Source: Legionellales bacterium UBA2469
Lineage (GTDB): Bacteria; Pseudomonadota; Gammaproteobacteria; Legionellales; Legionellaceae
NCBI GenBank assembly: GCA_002342175.1
Contig: DDPL01000084.1
Coordinates: 4,563-29,834, forward strand
DNA: 25,272 bases
Direction: 5' to 3'
Shown: piece after piece, positions 6,544 through 14,763 of the stretch
Numbering within the stretch: position 1 is the stretch's first letter
Layout: each line of letters opens with the position of its first letter
Program-made: the position numbers and the translations under genes
The notes under the pieces: generated by a model
What the model was told of the DNA's origin: nothing
The model's database searches: none
What the model saw: the letters and a program-made list of their open reading frames with translations, nothing else

Positions 6544-7806
6544 TCAGATAATTAATGGTAAGATACTAATTTTAAGATAATTAAAGAATTTAAACATCAA
6601 TAATGACATGAGCGTTGATGCTGGTAAGGTGACAATCCAAGACATGAAAATGTTTCGAATCACCAAAAGGTTCAAAGCGCCGATACCTCTTGCGAGCCCG
6701 ACACCCAATACAGCACCCACAAGCGTTTGTGTGGCAGAAACAGGTAGTCCTAAAGTATTGGCAATAATTACCGTTGTAGCAGCTGAAAGTGTCGCGGCGA
6801 AGGCACGGCTTGGTGTTAATGCGGTAATACCACTGCCAACTGTTTCAATGACCTTTCGGCCATAAATTAGAAATCCAGAAACCACCCCAATACACCCAAA
6901 TAATAAAGTTGAATTTAAAAGGGTTTTCGCGGAAAGAACATGGTGATCGAGTTTCGAATAGGAAAAAATTAAATTTAAAGGACTGGTTGCAAGCGCAACA
7001 TCATTAGAACCATGCGCAAAAACCATAATACAAGCAGTCATTGCCATCAGTACAGCAAAATATTTCTCAACTTGAATAAAGCGCTCTTTACGTTTGATAA
7101 TGATTTTTTCAGGGAGTTTATAAAGCACAATAATACCAATGATGGTGATAAAGGTACTGGTTGAAATGGTGATGAGGAGGGCTTGAATAAAATTGTAGCC
7201 TATCTTGAAATGTGTTAAACCTTTCAGAATGATCATATAAGACATCACAATGCCTACAATAAATAAATAGATGGGCATCATCCATTTGGCCTGTCTCAAA
7301 GGATCTGTAGAGATAAATATTGTAGATTGGATAGATATAAATAATGCATAAGCTGTTATGCCCGCAATCAATGGCGAGGTTATCCACCCCATACAAATAT
7401 GTGAAACCGCTTTCCAATGAATAGCATCCATTCCAACGGCAAGTGCACCAAAACCAACAACTGCGCCAACTAAAGCATTTGTAATGGAGACAGGAACGCC
7501 AAAAAAACTAGCCAAATTCATCCAAATCGTACACGCCGCAAGTACACTTAACATCCCCATGATCAGGATATCTGGTTGATGTTCCAGAAGTTGGATATTA
7601 ATTATCCCTTCTCGCATGGTTTCAACAACGCTTTCACCACCTAAAAAAGCACCCGCAAATTCAAATAATATCGCAATTGCAATGGCTGTTCTGACCCTAA
7701 CGGCCTTTGAACCCATCGTTGTACTCATGACATTGGCCAAATCATTGGCTCCAACACCCCAAGTCATTAAAAAGCACAAAATAATTGCTAAAACCAATAC
7801 TGTCAT
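6544..7806 (-). CDS. PiT-family inorganic phosphate transporter
   Basis: A 420-residue polytopic inner-membrane protein of the PiT (PF01384) family, which imports phosphate, usually as a metal-phosphate complex with protons. Both inverted-repeat signatures are present. The N-terminal half has Gly19-Ala-Asn-Asp-Leu-Ala-Asn-Val, and the C-terminal half has Ala-His-Gly-Ser-Asn-Asp-Val-Ala (about residue 265). The paired Gly-x-Pro-Val-Ser-x-Thr-x3-Val-Gly-Ala-Val segments are also present. The open frame begins at 7875, but the ATG at 7806 is preceded by AAAAGGT and gives the family N-terminus. It lies 20 bases after the DUF47 gene, the usual partner, and the two form an operon. The listed second-half motif uses Ser where many relatives have Ala. 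Confidence 0.92.
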   Translation of the reverse strand: MTVLVLAIILCFLMTWGVGANDLANVMSTTMGSKAVRVRTAIAIAILFEFAGAFLGGESVVETMREGIINIQLLEHQPDILIMGMLSVLAACTIWMNLASFFGVPVSITNALVGAVVGFGALAVGMDAIHWKAVSHICMGWITSPLIAGITAYALFISIQSTIFISTDPLRQAKWMMPIYLFIVGIVMSYMIILKGLTHFKIGYNFIQALLITISTSTFITIIGIIVLYKLPEKIIIKRKERFIQVEKYFAVLMAMTACIMVFAHGSNDVALATSPLNLIFSYSKLDHHVLSAKTLLNSTLLFGCIGVVSGFLIYGRKVIETVGSGITALTPSRAFAATLSAATTVIIANTLGLPVSATQTLVGAVLGVGLARGIGALNLLVIRNIFMSWIVTLPASTLMSLLMFKFFNYLKISILPLII

Positions 7807-7826
7807 TTTAAACCTTTTGAATATGA

Positions 7827-8501
7827 TTATCGTGCGATAAGAATTTGTAAACGGCCACCAATAGATTGAGCACAATCTGAAAGGTCACCAATCCATTGAA
7901 GAAGTTGATAGAGGAACATGGCGTCGATAGGATTTAATTGTTTTTCTATTTCAAACAATTGATGTCGCAGATGAGCCAGTTGTTCATCGCAATCATTTTC
8001 AATTGCGTCAAGGGTTACAATCATGTCTTCGACAATTTTGACTTCATTGCCTCGAAATCCTGTTTCAAGCAATTCATCGAGCTCATTAATTGCTTTACAA
8101 GCTTGTTTTGCAGCTTCTAAGCATCGAAGAAGGCAAGCATGTAGATGCGTTGTTAATGGATCTGGGATGATCATTCGTCGCCCCATCAGCAGTCCAGCAA
8201 TATCTTTCGCCTTATTGGCTAACATGTCTTGTTTTTTTAGCAGCTCAAGTAAATCACTGCGCGCCACAGGCAAAAACAATCCAGTGGGCAAATGAAGTCG
8301 AAGTTCTTTTTTTAGCACATCGGCTTCTTTTTCTAAGTGAAGGATTTTTTGATGATGTACGGCTGCTTCTTTCCAATTCTGACCAAGAACCGCATCCAAT
8401 AAAGGATCCAATTGTTTCGCACATGTATAAGCTTTATGCATGTGTTGTTCAATGGGCCGAATAGGTGAAGGTCCAAACATATTGAAAATATTATTCATCA
8501 T
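7827..8501 (-). CDS. DUF47 / PhoU-like protein (TIGR00153 family)
   Basis: A 224-residue all-helical cytosolic protein of the DUF47 family, distantly PhoU-like, almost always encoded next to a PiT transporter and thought to regulate it. The opening Phe-Gly-Pro-Ser-Pro-Ile-x-Pro-Ile-Glu-Gln-His-Met and the Glu-Lys-Glu-Ala-Asp-x-Leu-Lys-Lys-Glu-Leu helix are typical. Pro-Val-Ala-Arg-Ser-Asp-Leu-Leu and the closing Ile-Gly-Asp-Leu-Ser-Asp-Cys-Ala also fit. Metal-binding Asp and Glu residues of PhoU-like bundles are present. A TTG start at 8516 is possible, but adjacent ATGs at 8501 and 8498 fit the family better; none has a strong ribosome binding site. It is divergent from the giant gene and its promoter must lie in 8502-8600. 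Confidence 0.88.
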   Translation of the reverse strand: MMNNIFNMFGPSPIRPIEQHMHKAYTCAKQLDPLLDAVLGQNWKEAAVHHQKILHLEKEADVLKKELRLHLPTGLFLPVARSDLLELLKKQDMLANKAKDIAGLLMGRRMIIPDPLTTHLHACLLRCLEAAKQACKAINELDELLETGFRGNEVKIVEDMIVTLDAIENDCDEQLAHLRHQLFEIEKQLNPIDAMFLYQLLQWIGDLSDCAQSIGGRLQILIAR

Positions 8502-8592
8502 CGATAAGAAAATCAATTCAAATGAATCAATATCTTATCATAAGCTTGGTTTAAAAGGCATCAATTATTTTTATAGAACCATAAGAATTGTA

Positions 8593-8621
8593 TTGAAAAA
8601 ATATAGTTTGTTCTGTAAAAT
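8593..8621 (+). promoter_or_regulatory. Sigma70-type promoter for the giant gene
   Basis: TTGAAA (8593-8598) and TAAAAT (8616-8621) are separated by exactly 17 bases, matching five of six bases at each hexamer. Transcription would start near 8628 and leave a leader of about 27 bases. The site lies in the 153-base divergent region between the DUF47 gene and the giant gene. No other strong element is seen there. Confidence 0.6.
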
Positions 8622-8654
8622 AACAAGTGTGTTTATTGTGAGTTCACAAACCTT

Positions 8655-11600
8655 ATGCAAATATTTCGTGATGCTGAAACGTATGTGCCCTTAACTGACC
8701 AAGTTTTAAAATATCTTGCACATTATAAACTATCTCATGAACTTAAAAAAATTCGGTTACAAATTTTTTGTCTTCTTAAAAGACAAGGAAATTTTTTGAA
8801 TTTGCATCCTGAATGCACTAAATATTTTTTAGGACTCAATGAACATTCGACTTCTTTTAAAGACTTTGAAAATGAGCCCCGTGATATTGTAAAGTTTAAA
8901 AAAATGATGAACTTACTGTTCATGATTGAAAATATTTTAATGGGTATAGAAAATACCAATGCCATATTTAACTATGAAACGATTGCTCAATTCCATTCTG
9001 TACAAACCCAAATTCATGACGCCGTTCGTTTTTATTTGGAACTGAATGACAATCTTTGGGGGGTCGAGATAGAAAACCCATGGCTTTTTTCTGATTTACA
9101 GCATGTCATGATGGATTTATTGAGTATTTTCCAAGCCACCACATCACAATACGCTTCAGAAGAATTAATACTCAGTATAACCCAAAAATTGTCAATCATT
9201 TTAGGACATTTAAAAAATGGTCGTGAAATCGCGGCTAATCTTGGGTATGCATCAGGGATGTCTTTCGATCTTCTTTCCCCTGGAAAAAATGCACATTTTA
9301 TCGGTCAATTGCTATCATTGGTGCCATATTCACTTGAGCAGCTTACGCACCATTTAAAATTGGTCACAGGACATGTCGCTATAGAGCAGGGACATATTCC
9401 TGCCCACCGATGGAATGAATTAGAAGCTCATTTTGAGTGTATTTTCTCAACTTTATCAAGGATGCAAAATAGCGCGTTTTCTGTCGGTTCAACTGCTATT
9501 TTGCTTATTTATAACTTACGACTAGTCATTGATTTTTGTCGGGAATTTTCACAAAATATTGGGCATTTACGCTCGGAAACCCAAGAGTATTTCAAAGATA
9601 AAATTCGTCATATAAAGCTCGATGGGTTACCACAACTAATACTGTTACTTGATAAGTTAGAAACACAATTAATGCTTCAAGAAGGAGCCATCACCAATAA
9701 GGCTTGGCCTTATATTGAAATAATATATCGTTCGCTCATTAGGATGGTCAGCCGTGTGATTGAATTTACCGATAATGATTACGATATTTTTTGGTTAAGA
9801 GAAGCAAGATGGAACGAAACTTTTATTCAGGCACATTTAAAGAATTTAGCGTCATATGAAATCGAAAAAATATCACTGCATCAGACGATTCAAAATTTTG
9901 AGAGATATGATTCTTGGGATTTAGAATTAGAATTTAATGAAAAATTTGCTGAAATAGCGCCTTTTTTAAGGAAAATCGATGCAAAGTTGTATAATCAAAT
10001 ATTGCATGTCATTCGCGAAAATGGTGATAAGCAAGGGATATTTTTAGCGTTTAAAAATGCAAAAAGCCGAATGTTGGTGCGTCAGGCACTCGAACAAGAA
10101 TATCAACAATACAACTTATTGCACAGTATGTTTGCCTCACGAATCGAAACCCTCGAAAGGCATGCTAAAAAAGATTTATCATGGATTGTCCAATCTAATC
10201 ACATCGATATTGATGAATTGGCTAATAATATCAATGGGCGTTATGCATTGGTCATGAAAAAAAATCCGTCACCTGAATTGGCCGCATGGTACTTCGTTGA
10301 TACAGTTCAAAAAACCGAAAAGAAATGTGAATTAGATAAGGTGTTTCATACATTAGAACAACGCTCACACATAGAAGGAGTCCCCCAGAAATTAACACTT
10401 GGAGAAATTCATCGTGTTGAAGGGCTCGTATCTAAAATATGTGATGCAGATATGCCTTCGTGGTTTGAAACTTCTGTGGACACGCAAACACCACCATCTT
10501 TACAAGAAATTTATTTTCAAATGCTCTTGATGAAAAGAGCTTATCGCAATGCTTGTGATTTTTTTAATGGACTTGCGAAAGTGACTCAAAAAGAACAAAT
10601 TTTTCACGAGCTAAGCCACAAAGAAAAACAACCATTGCAAAATGCTTTGAATGGATTCCATGATCTGGTTTCTATCGACCGCAATTTAACAGTAAATGGC
10701 ATACTGGACTTGAAAAGAGTGTCACTTTTACAAATTAACAACCAAATTAAAACACTTGAACAACAATTTCAACCGTTGTATCAGATAAATCGCCATCAAC
10801 AAGTACATGTTTTACAGATTGTTGAGCGCGAAGATTATTTCTTAAAATCCAAGCATCATTCAAAGAGATTAGCAGAGCTACAAAAATATTTCTCAGAAAT
10901 TTTTAAGATGTATACGGATCCTGTTCAAAAATCTTTTTTAGATACACCTGGCAATCTGTATCCTAACCTAAATTCGCCAGATTTGATTTTACTTGAACCG
11001 CAGCAAGTTGTAGAACAAAAATTGGTTTATAATATTTTAGGACAATTGAAAGCCTTTTGTGAAAATTTGGAATCGTATAAAATTTCAAATTTTGATGAGG
11101 GGTATTTCAAATTACATTTAGATATCATTACGGGATTGGTCAATTTTAATAATTTGACGTTTTATTATTTTAAAACAGAACACCATTTTGATTTAATGAA
11201 TCAATTTAAAAGAATACTCACCGACCGACTTCAAGATGTATCAATTAAAATGGATTATTACGGCCCAGGCGACATGAATTTGCCATTGGATCAAAAACCT
11301 TTCCATGGGGTTTATGAATGGATTCATCGGTTGTATAGCTTAAGCCCTATTATTCAAAATTTAAATGAAAATACCCAACTTTCCGAGTCACAAGTACGAG
11401 ATATGCGGGAGCAATTTGCGAAAGTGGCTAAGGAAGTTATTGATGTAATAACTCATACCAAATCATACTGGTGGTTATTTTGGCATGTTCCGAGTATTTC
11501 TAAATTACTTGTGGACATAAAAGATAGATTTCAGGAAGCATGTGTTGCATTACGTACTCAGACCATTGATCATTTGTATGATTTAAAGTCAATTTTATTT

Positions 11601-13010
11601 AAAGATCTTTTATTGGAATGTGATCAAATTGAACTTGATTTAGGTATTCATCCTCGATATTTTAGTGATCAAGTTTTCATGATGGTGGATATATGTTTCA
11701 GTAATTTATTAAAACCCTTGAGTTTTGATATTGCTAAATTTGCAAAGTTAACACTTAAAGCAGAACTGGGTCCTATGCGCAGAAATGCCTTGTTGGTGAG
11801 TCGTCATGATATCCAATTGCATCAGTCATCATTACAATCACAATTGGAGGATATCCTTCATTTTGAACAAATTAAAACAAAGCATGCCTTCAAGAAAATT
11901 TTACCGTATTTGGTGAAATACAATAAATGTAGAGCATATCCCAGTCCCAATGAATTATTATCGGTAACGACCATTGAACAAGATAAAAATTTTCGACGCT
12001 GGATTGAAGAAATTTGTGTCCAAGATATAGGAATGCGAGAAGCAATTTCTGAGGCTGGGCAATTACCCAATTTTGCTGAAAATACATATAACGATATCAA
12101 TAGTCTCAAAAATTTTGTTAAAAATGCAATTCAAGGACTCATTGCAACAGATGGCATGAAATTAGCCATATGCGAGAAAAAAATCCAGCATCTTGACACT
12201 GAAATGGCAAATGAAGAAAGCGATATTCCTCATATCATCATGATGCTCATCGATGAAAAGTTCTCTGAAAATGTTCGCCGTATTTTAGCGCGTATGCCAT
12301 TTTGCAATGAGGTGTCGCAATTGTGTGACACTGCTTTCACAAATTACATGCAGGAACATCGTGCACGTATTGTCACTCATATGTATCCAATTGTTACAGC
12401 GCAAATGGAACAAATTACAAGTATTCATTCACAAGATGACGCCTATGCTGGTGTCGCCAGTGAAGAATTTTATCAGCAAATGAATGAGGCAGCAGAAATT
12501 TTTGTGGAAGAATATTACCAGAATTATTGTCAATTGCATGATATACTCATGGAACTGGAGGCATTTGAACAATACGTTGCTTTACAACAAGAATTGATTT
12601 CGACACAACAATTCGTATGGTTTGAAAGTCAAACAACACTCGAATTGAAAGCTCAAGCGTTAAAAAATCAGAGAGCCTTTGCACTCAATGATGCAATACC
12701 TATTCAGACCCGCTTAGACGATTTAAAAAATAGCATTATGGCACCCGAGTTCAAACAAGCGATGTGTGCTTCTGTATATGCAAAAGACTGGGGCATTACC
12801 TTACTGTCACAATATTTCTGGCAATGGATGAGATGGTTAGGACTTTACCAATTCGAGCAAGATAAATTATATCAAAATCTAGAAGCTGAATTGAAGGATT
12901 ATTCGGTGGAACCTATCGCATTATCAAAATATGGATTATTTATGGAACGTCATGCATTATATCAAGATGATTTTATTCAAACGATTCGTGAAGGTTTAAG
13001 TTTTCAATGA
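8655..13010 (+). CDS. Giant helical cytosolic protein of unknown function (1451 aa)
   Basis: I do not recognise this protein. It is 1451 residues long, has no signal peptide or true membrane helix, and reads as almost entirely amphipathic alpha helix, rich in Leu, Gln, Glu, His and aromatic residues. Likely coiled-coil stretches lie near residues 680-760, 1050-1075 and 1290-1345. A Trp-rich patch (Tyr-Trp-Trp-Leu-Phe-Trp) sits near 937. I see no nucleotide-binding, protease or transferase motif. The size and character recall giant Dot/Icm effectors of Legionellales such as SdhA (about 1430 residues) and SidH. The C-terminus has acidic residues and ends Glu-Gly-Leu-Ser-Phe-Gln, compatible with but not proof of such a secretion signal. 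The ATG at 8655 is the only start candidate after an in-frame stop; it has no clear ribosome binding site. The stop overlaps the next start as ATGA. Confidence 0.85.
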   Translation: MQIFRDAETYVPLTDQVLKYLAHYKLSHELKKIRLQIFCLLKRQGNFLNLHPECTKYFLGLNEHSTSFKDFENEPRDIVKFKKMMNLLFMIENILMGIENTNAIFNYETIAQFHSVQTQIHDAVRFYLELNDNLWGVEIENPWLFSDLQHVMMDLLSIFQATTSQYASEELILSITQKLSIILGHLKNGREIAANLGYASGMSFDLLSPGKNAHFIGQLLSLVPYSLEQLTHHLKLVTGHVAIEQGHIPAHRWNELEAHFECIFSTLSRMQNSAFSVGSTAILLIYNLRLVIDFCREFSQNIGHLRSETQEYFKDKIRHIKLDGLPQLILLLDKLETQLMLQEGAITNKAWPYIEIIYRSLIRMVSRVIEFTDNDYDIFWLREARWNETFIQAHLKNLASYEIEKISLHQTIQNFERYDSWDLELEFNEKFAEIAPFLRKIDAKLYNQILHVIRENGDKQGIFLAFKNAKSRMLVRQALEQEYQQYNLLHSMFASRIETLERHAKKDLSWIVQSNHIDIDELANNINGRYALVMKKNPSPELAAWYFVDTVQKTEKKCELDKVFHTLEQRSHIEGVPQKLTLGEIHRVEGLVSKICDADMPSWFETSVDTQTPPSLQEIYFQMLLMKRAYRNACDFFNGLAKVTQKEQIFHELSHKEKQPLQNALNGFHDLVSIDRNLTVNGILDLKRVSLLQINNQIKTLEQQFQPLYQINRHQQVHVLQIVEREDYFLKSKHHSKRLAELQKYFSEIFKMYTDPVQKSFLDTPGNLYPNLNSPDLILLEPQQVVEQKLVYNILGQLKAFCENLESYKISNFDEGYFKLHLDIITGLVNFNNLTFYYFKTEHHFDLMNQFKRILTDRLQDVSIKMDYYGPGDMNLPLDQKPFHGVYEWIHRLYSLSPIIQNLNENTQLSESQVRDMREQFAKVAKEVIDVITHTKSYWWLFWHVPSISKLLVDIKDRFQEACVALRTQTIDHLYDLKSILFKDLLLECDQIELDLGIHPRYFSDQVFMMVDICFSNLLKPLSFDIAKFAKLTLKAELGPMRRNALLVSRHDIQLHQSSLQSQLEDILHFEQIKTKHAFKKILPYLVKYNKCRAYPSPNELLSVTTIEQDKNFRRWIEEICVQDIGMREAISEAGQLPNFAENTYNDINSLKNFVKNAIQGLIATDGMKLAICEKKIQHLDTEMANEESDIPHIIMMLIDEKFSENVRRILARMPFCNEVSQLCDTAFTNYMQEHRARIVTHMYPIVTAQMEQITSIHSQDDAYAGVASEEFYQQMNEAAEIFVEEYYQNYCQLHDILMELEAFEQYVALQQELISTQQFVWFESQTTLELKAQALKNQRAFALNDAIPIQTRLDDLKNSIMAPEFKQAMCASVYAKDWGITLLSQYFWQWMRWLGLYQFEQDKLYQNLEAELKDYSVEPIALSKYGLFMERHALYQDDFIQTIREGLSFQ

Positions 13011-13735
13011 TCAAAATTCTTATAATGGCCATGACTTGCCTGATGTCTTGTGTTTCAAACACGCATCCGGTGGTAAAGATATCACAAAAAAAACAATATC
13101 TAGGTCGTACACCTGTGATTATTCGTCATGAAGATTATGGTCCCGGGAAGGTTTTCGTTCACGTACACGCTAATGAAACCACTGCATTGACAGCGGCTCG
13201 TCATATCGCACGCAGACAGGGTGGTCATATTATAACGTTGGTACATGAAAAAAAACGAGACGTGACTTTTAAATATCATGGTAAACATTACACGTTTGAC
13301 CCGAATCGAATCTATACCCGCCAGGGCATACGCAAAACGCTTCGTGTGCATCATTGTCAAAATCGACAAGCTGAAAAAATCATTGCAAAATTTGCTAAAA
13401 CATTTTTATCAGAAATTCCAGCCGGAAAAGTGGTTGCAGTACATAATAATGCGGGATATTCCTTGCTCGATTATCTACCCAAACATTCTTTAGCCCATGA
13501 TGCAGAAGAGGTTTATTATAATAAACCTTACGAGTCATATCGAAATTTTTTCTTAGTCACCAAAGCCCCTGATTTTTATCGATACAAAATCATGGGATAT
13601 AACGTTGTTCAACAAGCACATGATGTCACCGATGATGGCTCTCTTTCGGTTGCGTTATCGCATCGCACTTATGTCAATGTAGAAGCAGGATTTAAACAAT
13701 TGACACGCCAAATTCGTATGTTAAGCGTGGCTTAA
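13007..13735 (+). CDS. Lipoprotein with M14-like (AstE/AspA-type) zinc ligand motifs
   Basis: A 242-residue predicted lipoprotein: a short signal peptide ends in Leu-Met-Ser-Cys15, a slightly atypical lipobox. The mature part has Val-His54-Ala-Asn-Glu57-Thr-Thr, closely resembling the H-x-x-E zinc motif (HGNET) of succinylglutamate desuccinylase/aspartoacylase M14 relatives. It also has Ala-Val-His146-Asn-Asn, a candidate third zinc ligand, and Val-Asn-Val-Glu226-Ala, a candidate catalytic Glu. The Asp-Pro-Asn-Arg-Ile-Tyr-Thr segment (98-104) also looks conserved-type. A periplasmic amidase or peptidase is therefore plausible; the substrate is unknown. Its start overlaps the giant gene's stop (ATGA), so translation is probably coupled. 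A perfect 7-bp dyad (CTTAATT, 13731-13749) spans the stop codon, but no T-run follows. Confidence 0.7.
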   Translation: MIKILIMAMTCLMSCVSNTHPVVKISQKKQYLGRTPVIIRHEDYGPGKVFVHVHANETTALTAARHIARRQGGHIITLVHEKKRDVTFKYHGKHYTFDPNRIYTRQGIRKTLRVHHCQNRQAEKIIAKFAKTFLSEIPAGKVVAVHNNAGYSLLDYLPKHSLAHDAEEVYYNKPYESYRNFFLVTKAPDFYRYKIMGYNVVQQAHDVTDDGSLSVALSHRTYVNVEAGFKQLTRQIRMLSVA

Positions 13736-13869
13736 TTTGTCGAATTAAGTGTATGTTAGTTCATTATTTTTTCATGATATGTAAAGATATCGTTAGATTC
13801 TTTGTTTTTTAAGCAAAAGATAAAACCTTCACTATACTCAGATCATAAGCATGAATGAAAGAGCGAATC

Positions 13870-14124
13870 ATGAAAGCACACAAACTTTGCTGGGCTTTAA
13901 TGGCTAGTGTATTGATTCAATGTAACGGATGCATGATAGACAAAGATATGAATCAGGACTTGCAAGTGCAAAGTGAAAGTAAACACTATAGTCCAGGATT
14001 CACAGGGTATTCAAGTGGTTATGGTGGGTATGGTGGGTACCTCAATGGTTATGGACCATCATTTTGGAACCCACGCTATTATTACTATACCAATTACGGT
14101 CAGGGCTTTCCCTCAGGGGGTTAG
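13870..14124 (+). CDS. Small exported Gly/Tyr-rich protein, possible lipoprotein
   Basis: An 84-residue protein of unknown function. A signal-like N-terminus (Lys-Ala-His-Lys, then a hydrophobic core) leads to Cys18-Asn-Gly-Cys21. Either cysteine could be lipidated, though neither context is a good lipobox. The C-terminal half is Gly/Tyr-rich and low in complexity (Tyr-Gly-Gly repeats at about 47-61, then four Tyr in a row). It is encoded in part by a 9-base imperfect tandem repeat at 14017-14040. Such tails occur on small envelope lipoproteins. An upstream ATG at 13855 is possible. A TATACT at 13833-13838 may be its -10, but the -35 is poor. It overlaps the convergent efp gene by 4 bp. Confidence 0.6.
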   Translation: MKAHKLCWALMASVLIQCNGCMIDKDMNQDLQVQSESKHYSPGFTGYSSGYGGYGGYLNGYGPSFWNPRYYYYTNYGQGFPSGG

Positions 14125-14690
14125 TCTCTGGCGCGTGAGACGTATTCGCCTGTACGCGTGTCGACTTTAACCATTTCTTCCGTTTGAACAAATAGTGGAA
14201 CGCGTACCACAGCCCCTGTTTCTAAAATTGCAGGTTTTCCGCCACCTCCTGATGTATCACCACGAACACCTGGGTCAGTTTCTGTAATTTTCAATGTGAC
14301 AAAATTAGGAGGTAAAACACTTAATGGTTGATTATTCCATAGTGTTACCACACATAAGTCTTGTTCTTTAATCCAAATTTTTGCTTCTTCAATCGCATTG
14401 CTGTCGACCGCGTATTGTTCGAAAGTATCTGGAACCATGAAATGCCATAATTCGCCATCAAAATAAAGATAGGTCATTTCAATATCAACAATATCCGCAA
14501 GCACAAAAGTCTCACCGGCCTTAACCGTGCGCTCAATGACGCGACCTGTTTTTAAATTGCGTACCTTAATGCGTGTGAAGGCTTGTCCTTTCCCAGGTTT
14601 TACAAACTCACACTCTAAAACGTTACAAGGATCGCTCTCAACGAGAATTTTTTGACCTTTTTTGAAGTCATTCATACCAACCGAAGCCAT
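14121..14690 (-). CDS. efp: Translation elongation factor P
   Basis: A 189-residue, full-length EF-P, which binds ribosomes stalled at consecutive prolines and promotes peptide bond formation. The loop Phe-Val-Lys-Pro-Gly-Lys34-Gly-Gln-Ala-Phe is intact, and Lys34 is the residue that EpmA and EpmB modify with beta-lysine in E. coli. The C-terminal Ser-Gly-Gly-Gly-Gly-Lys-Pro and Val-Asp-Thr-Arg-Thr-Gly-Glu-Tyr are typical. GGAG lies 6 bases before the ATG. epmB is encoded divergently across a 73-base gap, so substrate and enzyme may be co-regulated. epmA is not in the window. Confidence 0.97.
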   Translation of the reverse strand: MASVGMNDFKKGQKILVESDPCNVLECEFVKPGKGQAFTRIKVRNLKTGRVIERTVKAGETFVLADIVDIEMTYLYFDGELWHFMVPDTFEQYAVDSNAIEEAKIWIKEQDLCVVTLWNNQPLSVLPPNFVTLKITETDPGVRGDTSGGGGKPAILETGAVVRVPLFVQTEEMVKVDTRTGEYVSRARD

Positions 14691-14730
14691 TTTTTCTCCA
14701 AAATATGTTATATTGTTGCGTTTTAAGAAA

Positions 14731-14752
14731 AATTGTTAGCAGCTTAACAATT
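14731..14752. promoter_or_regulatory. Perfect 8-bp dyad between efp and epmB, candidate operator
   Basis: AATTGTTA and TAACAATT are perfect inverted repeats around a 6-base spacer in the centre of the 73-base efp-epmB divergent gap. On the plus strand its left arm overlaps a possible -35, TTGTTA (14733-14738), which is 17 bases from TAATAT (14756-14761). It has the shape of a dimeric regulator site, though the regulator is unknown. Confidence 0.5.
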
Positions 14753-14763
14753 ATTTAATATAA

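Noticed and set aside
7118..7417. Alternative-frame minus-strand frame inside the PiT gene, rich in His and Tyr
   Set aside because: Its odd composition is what a shifted reading of membrane-helix codons gives. The PiT frame is unambiguous.
8502..8654. PmrA- or CpxR-type regulatory boxes upstream of the giant gene
   Set aside because: I looked for the CTTAAT direct-repeat and GTAAA-N6-GTAAA patterns known at Legionella effector promoters and did not find them.
8440..8694. Plus-strand 84-residue frame across the DUF47/giant-gene divergent region
   Set aside because: It overlaps the starts of both real genes and the promoter at 8593-8621 and shows no start signal.
13731..13749. Perfect 7-bp dyad CTTAATT at the lipoprotein stop as a terminator
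   Set aside because: The stem is almost all A-T and no T-run follows directly, so it is noted in the gene entry only.
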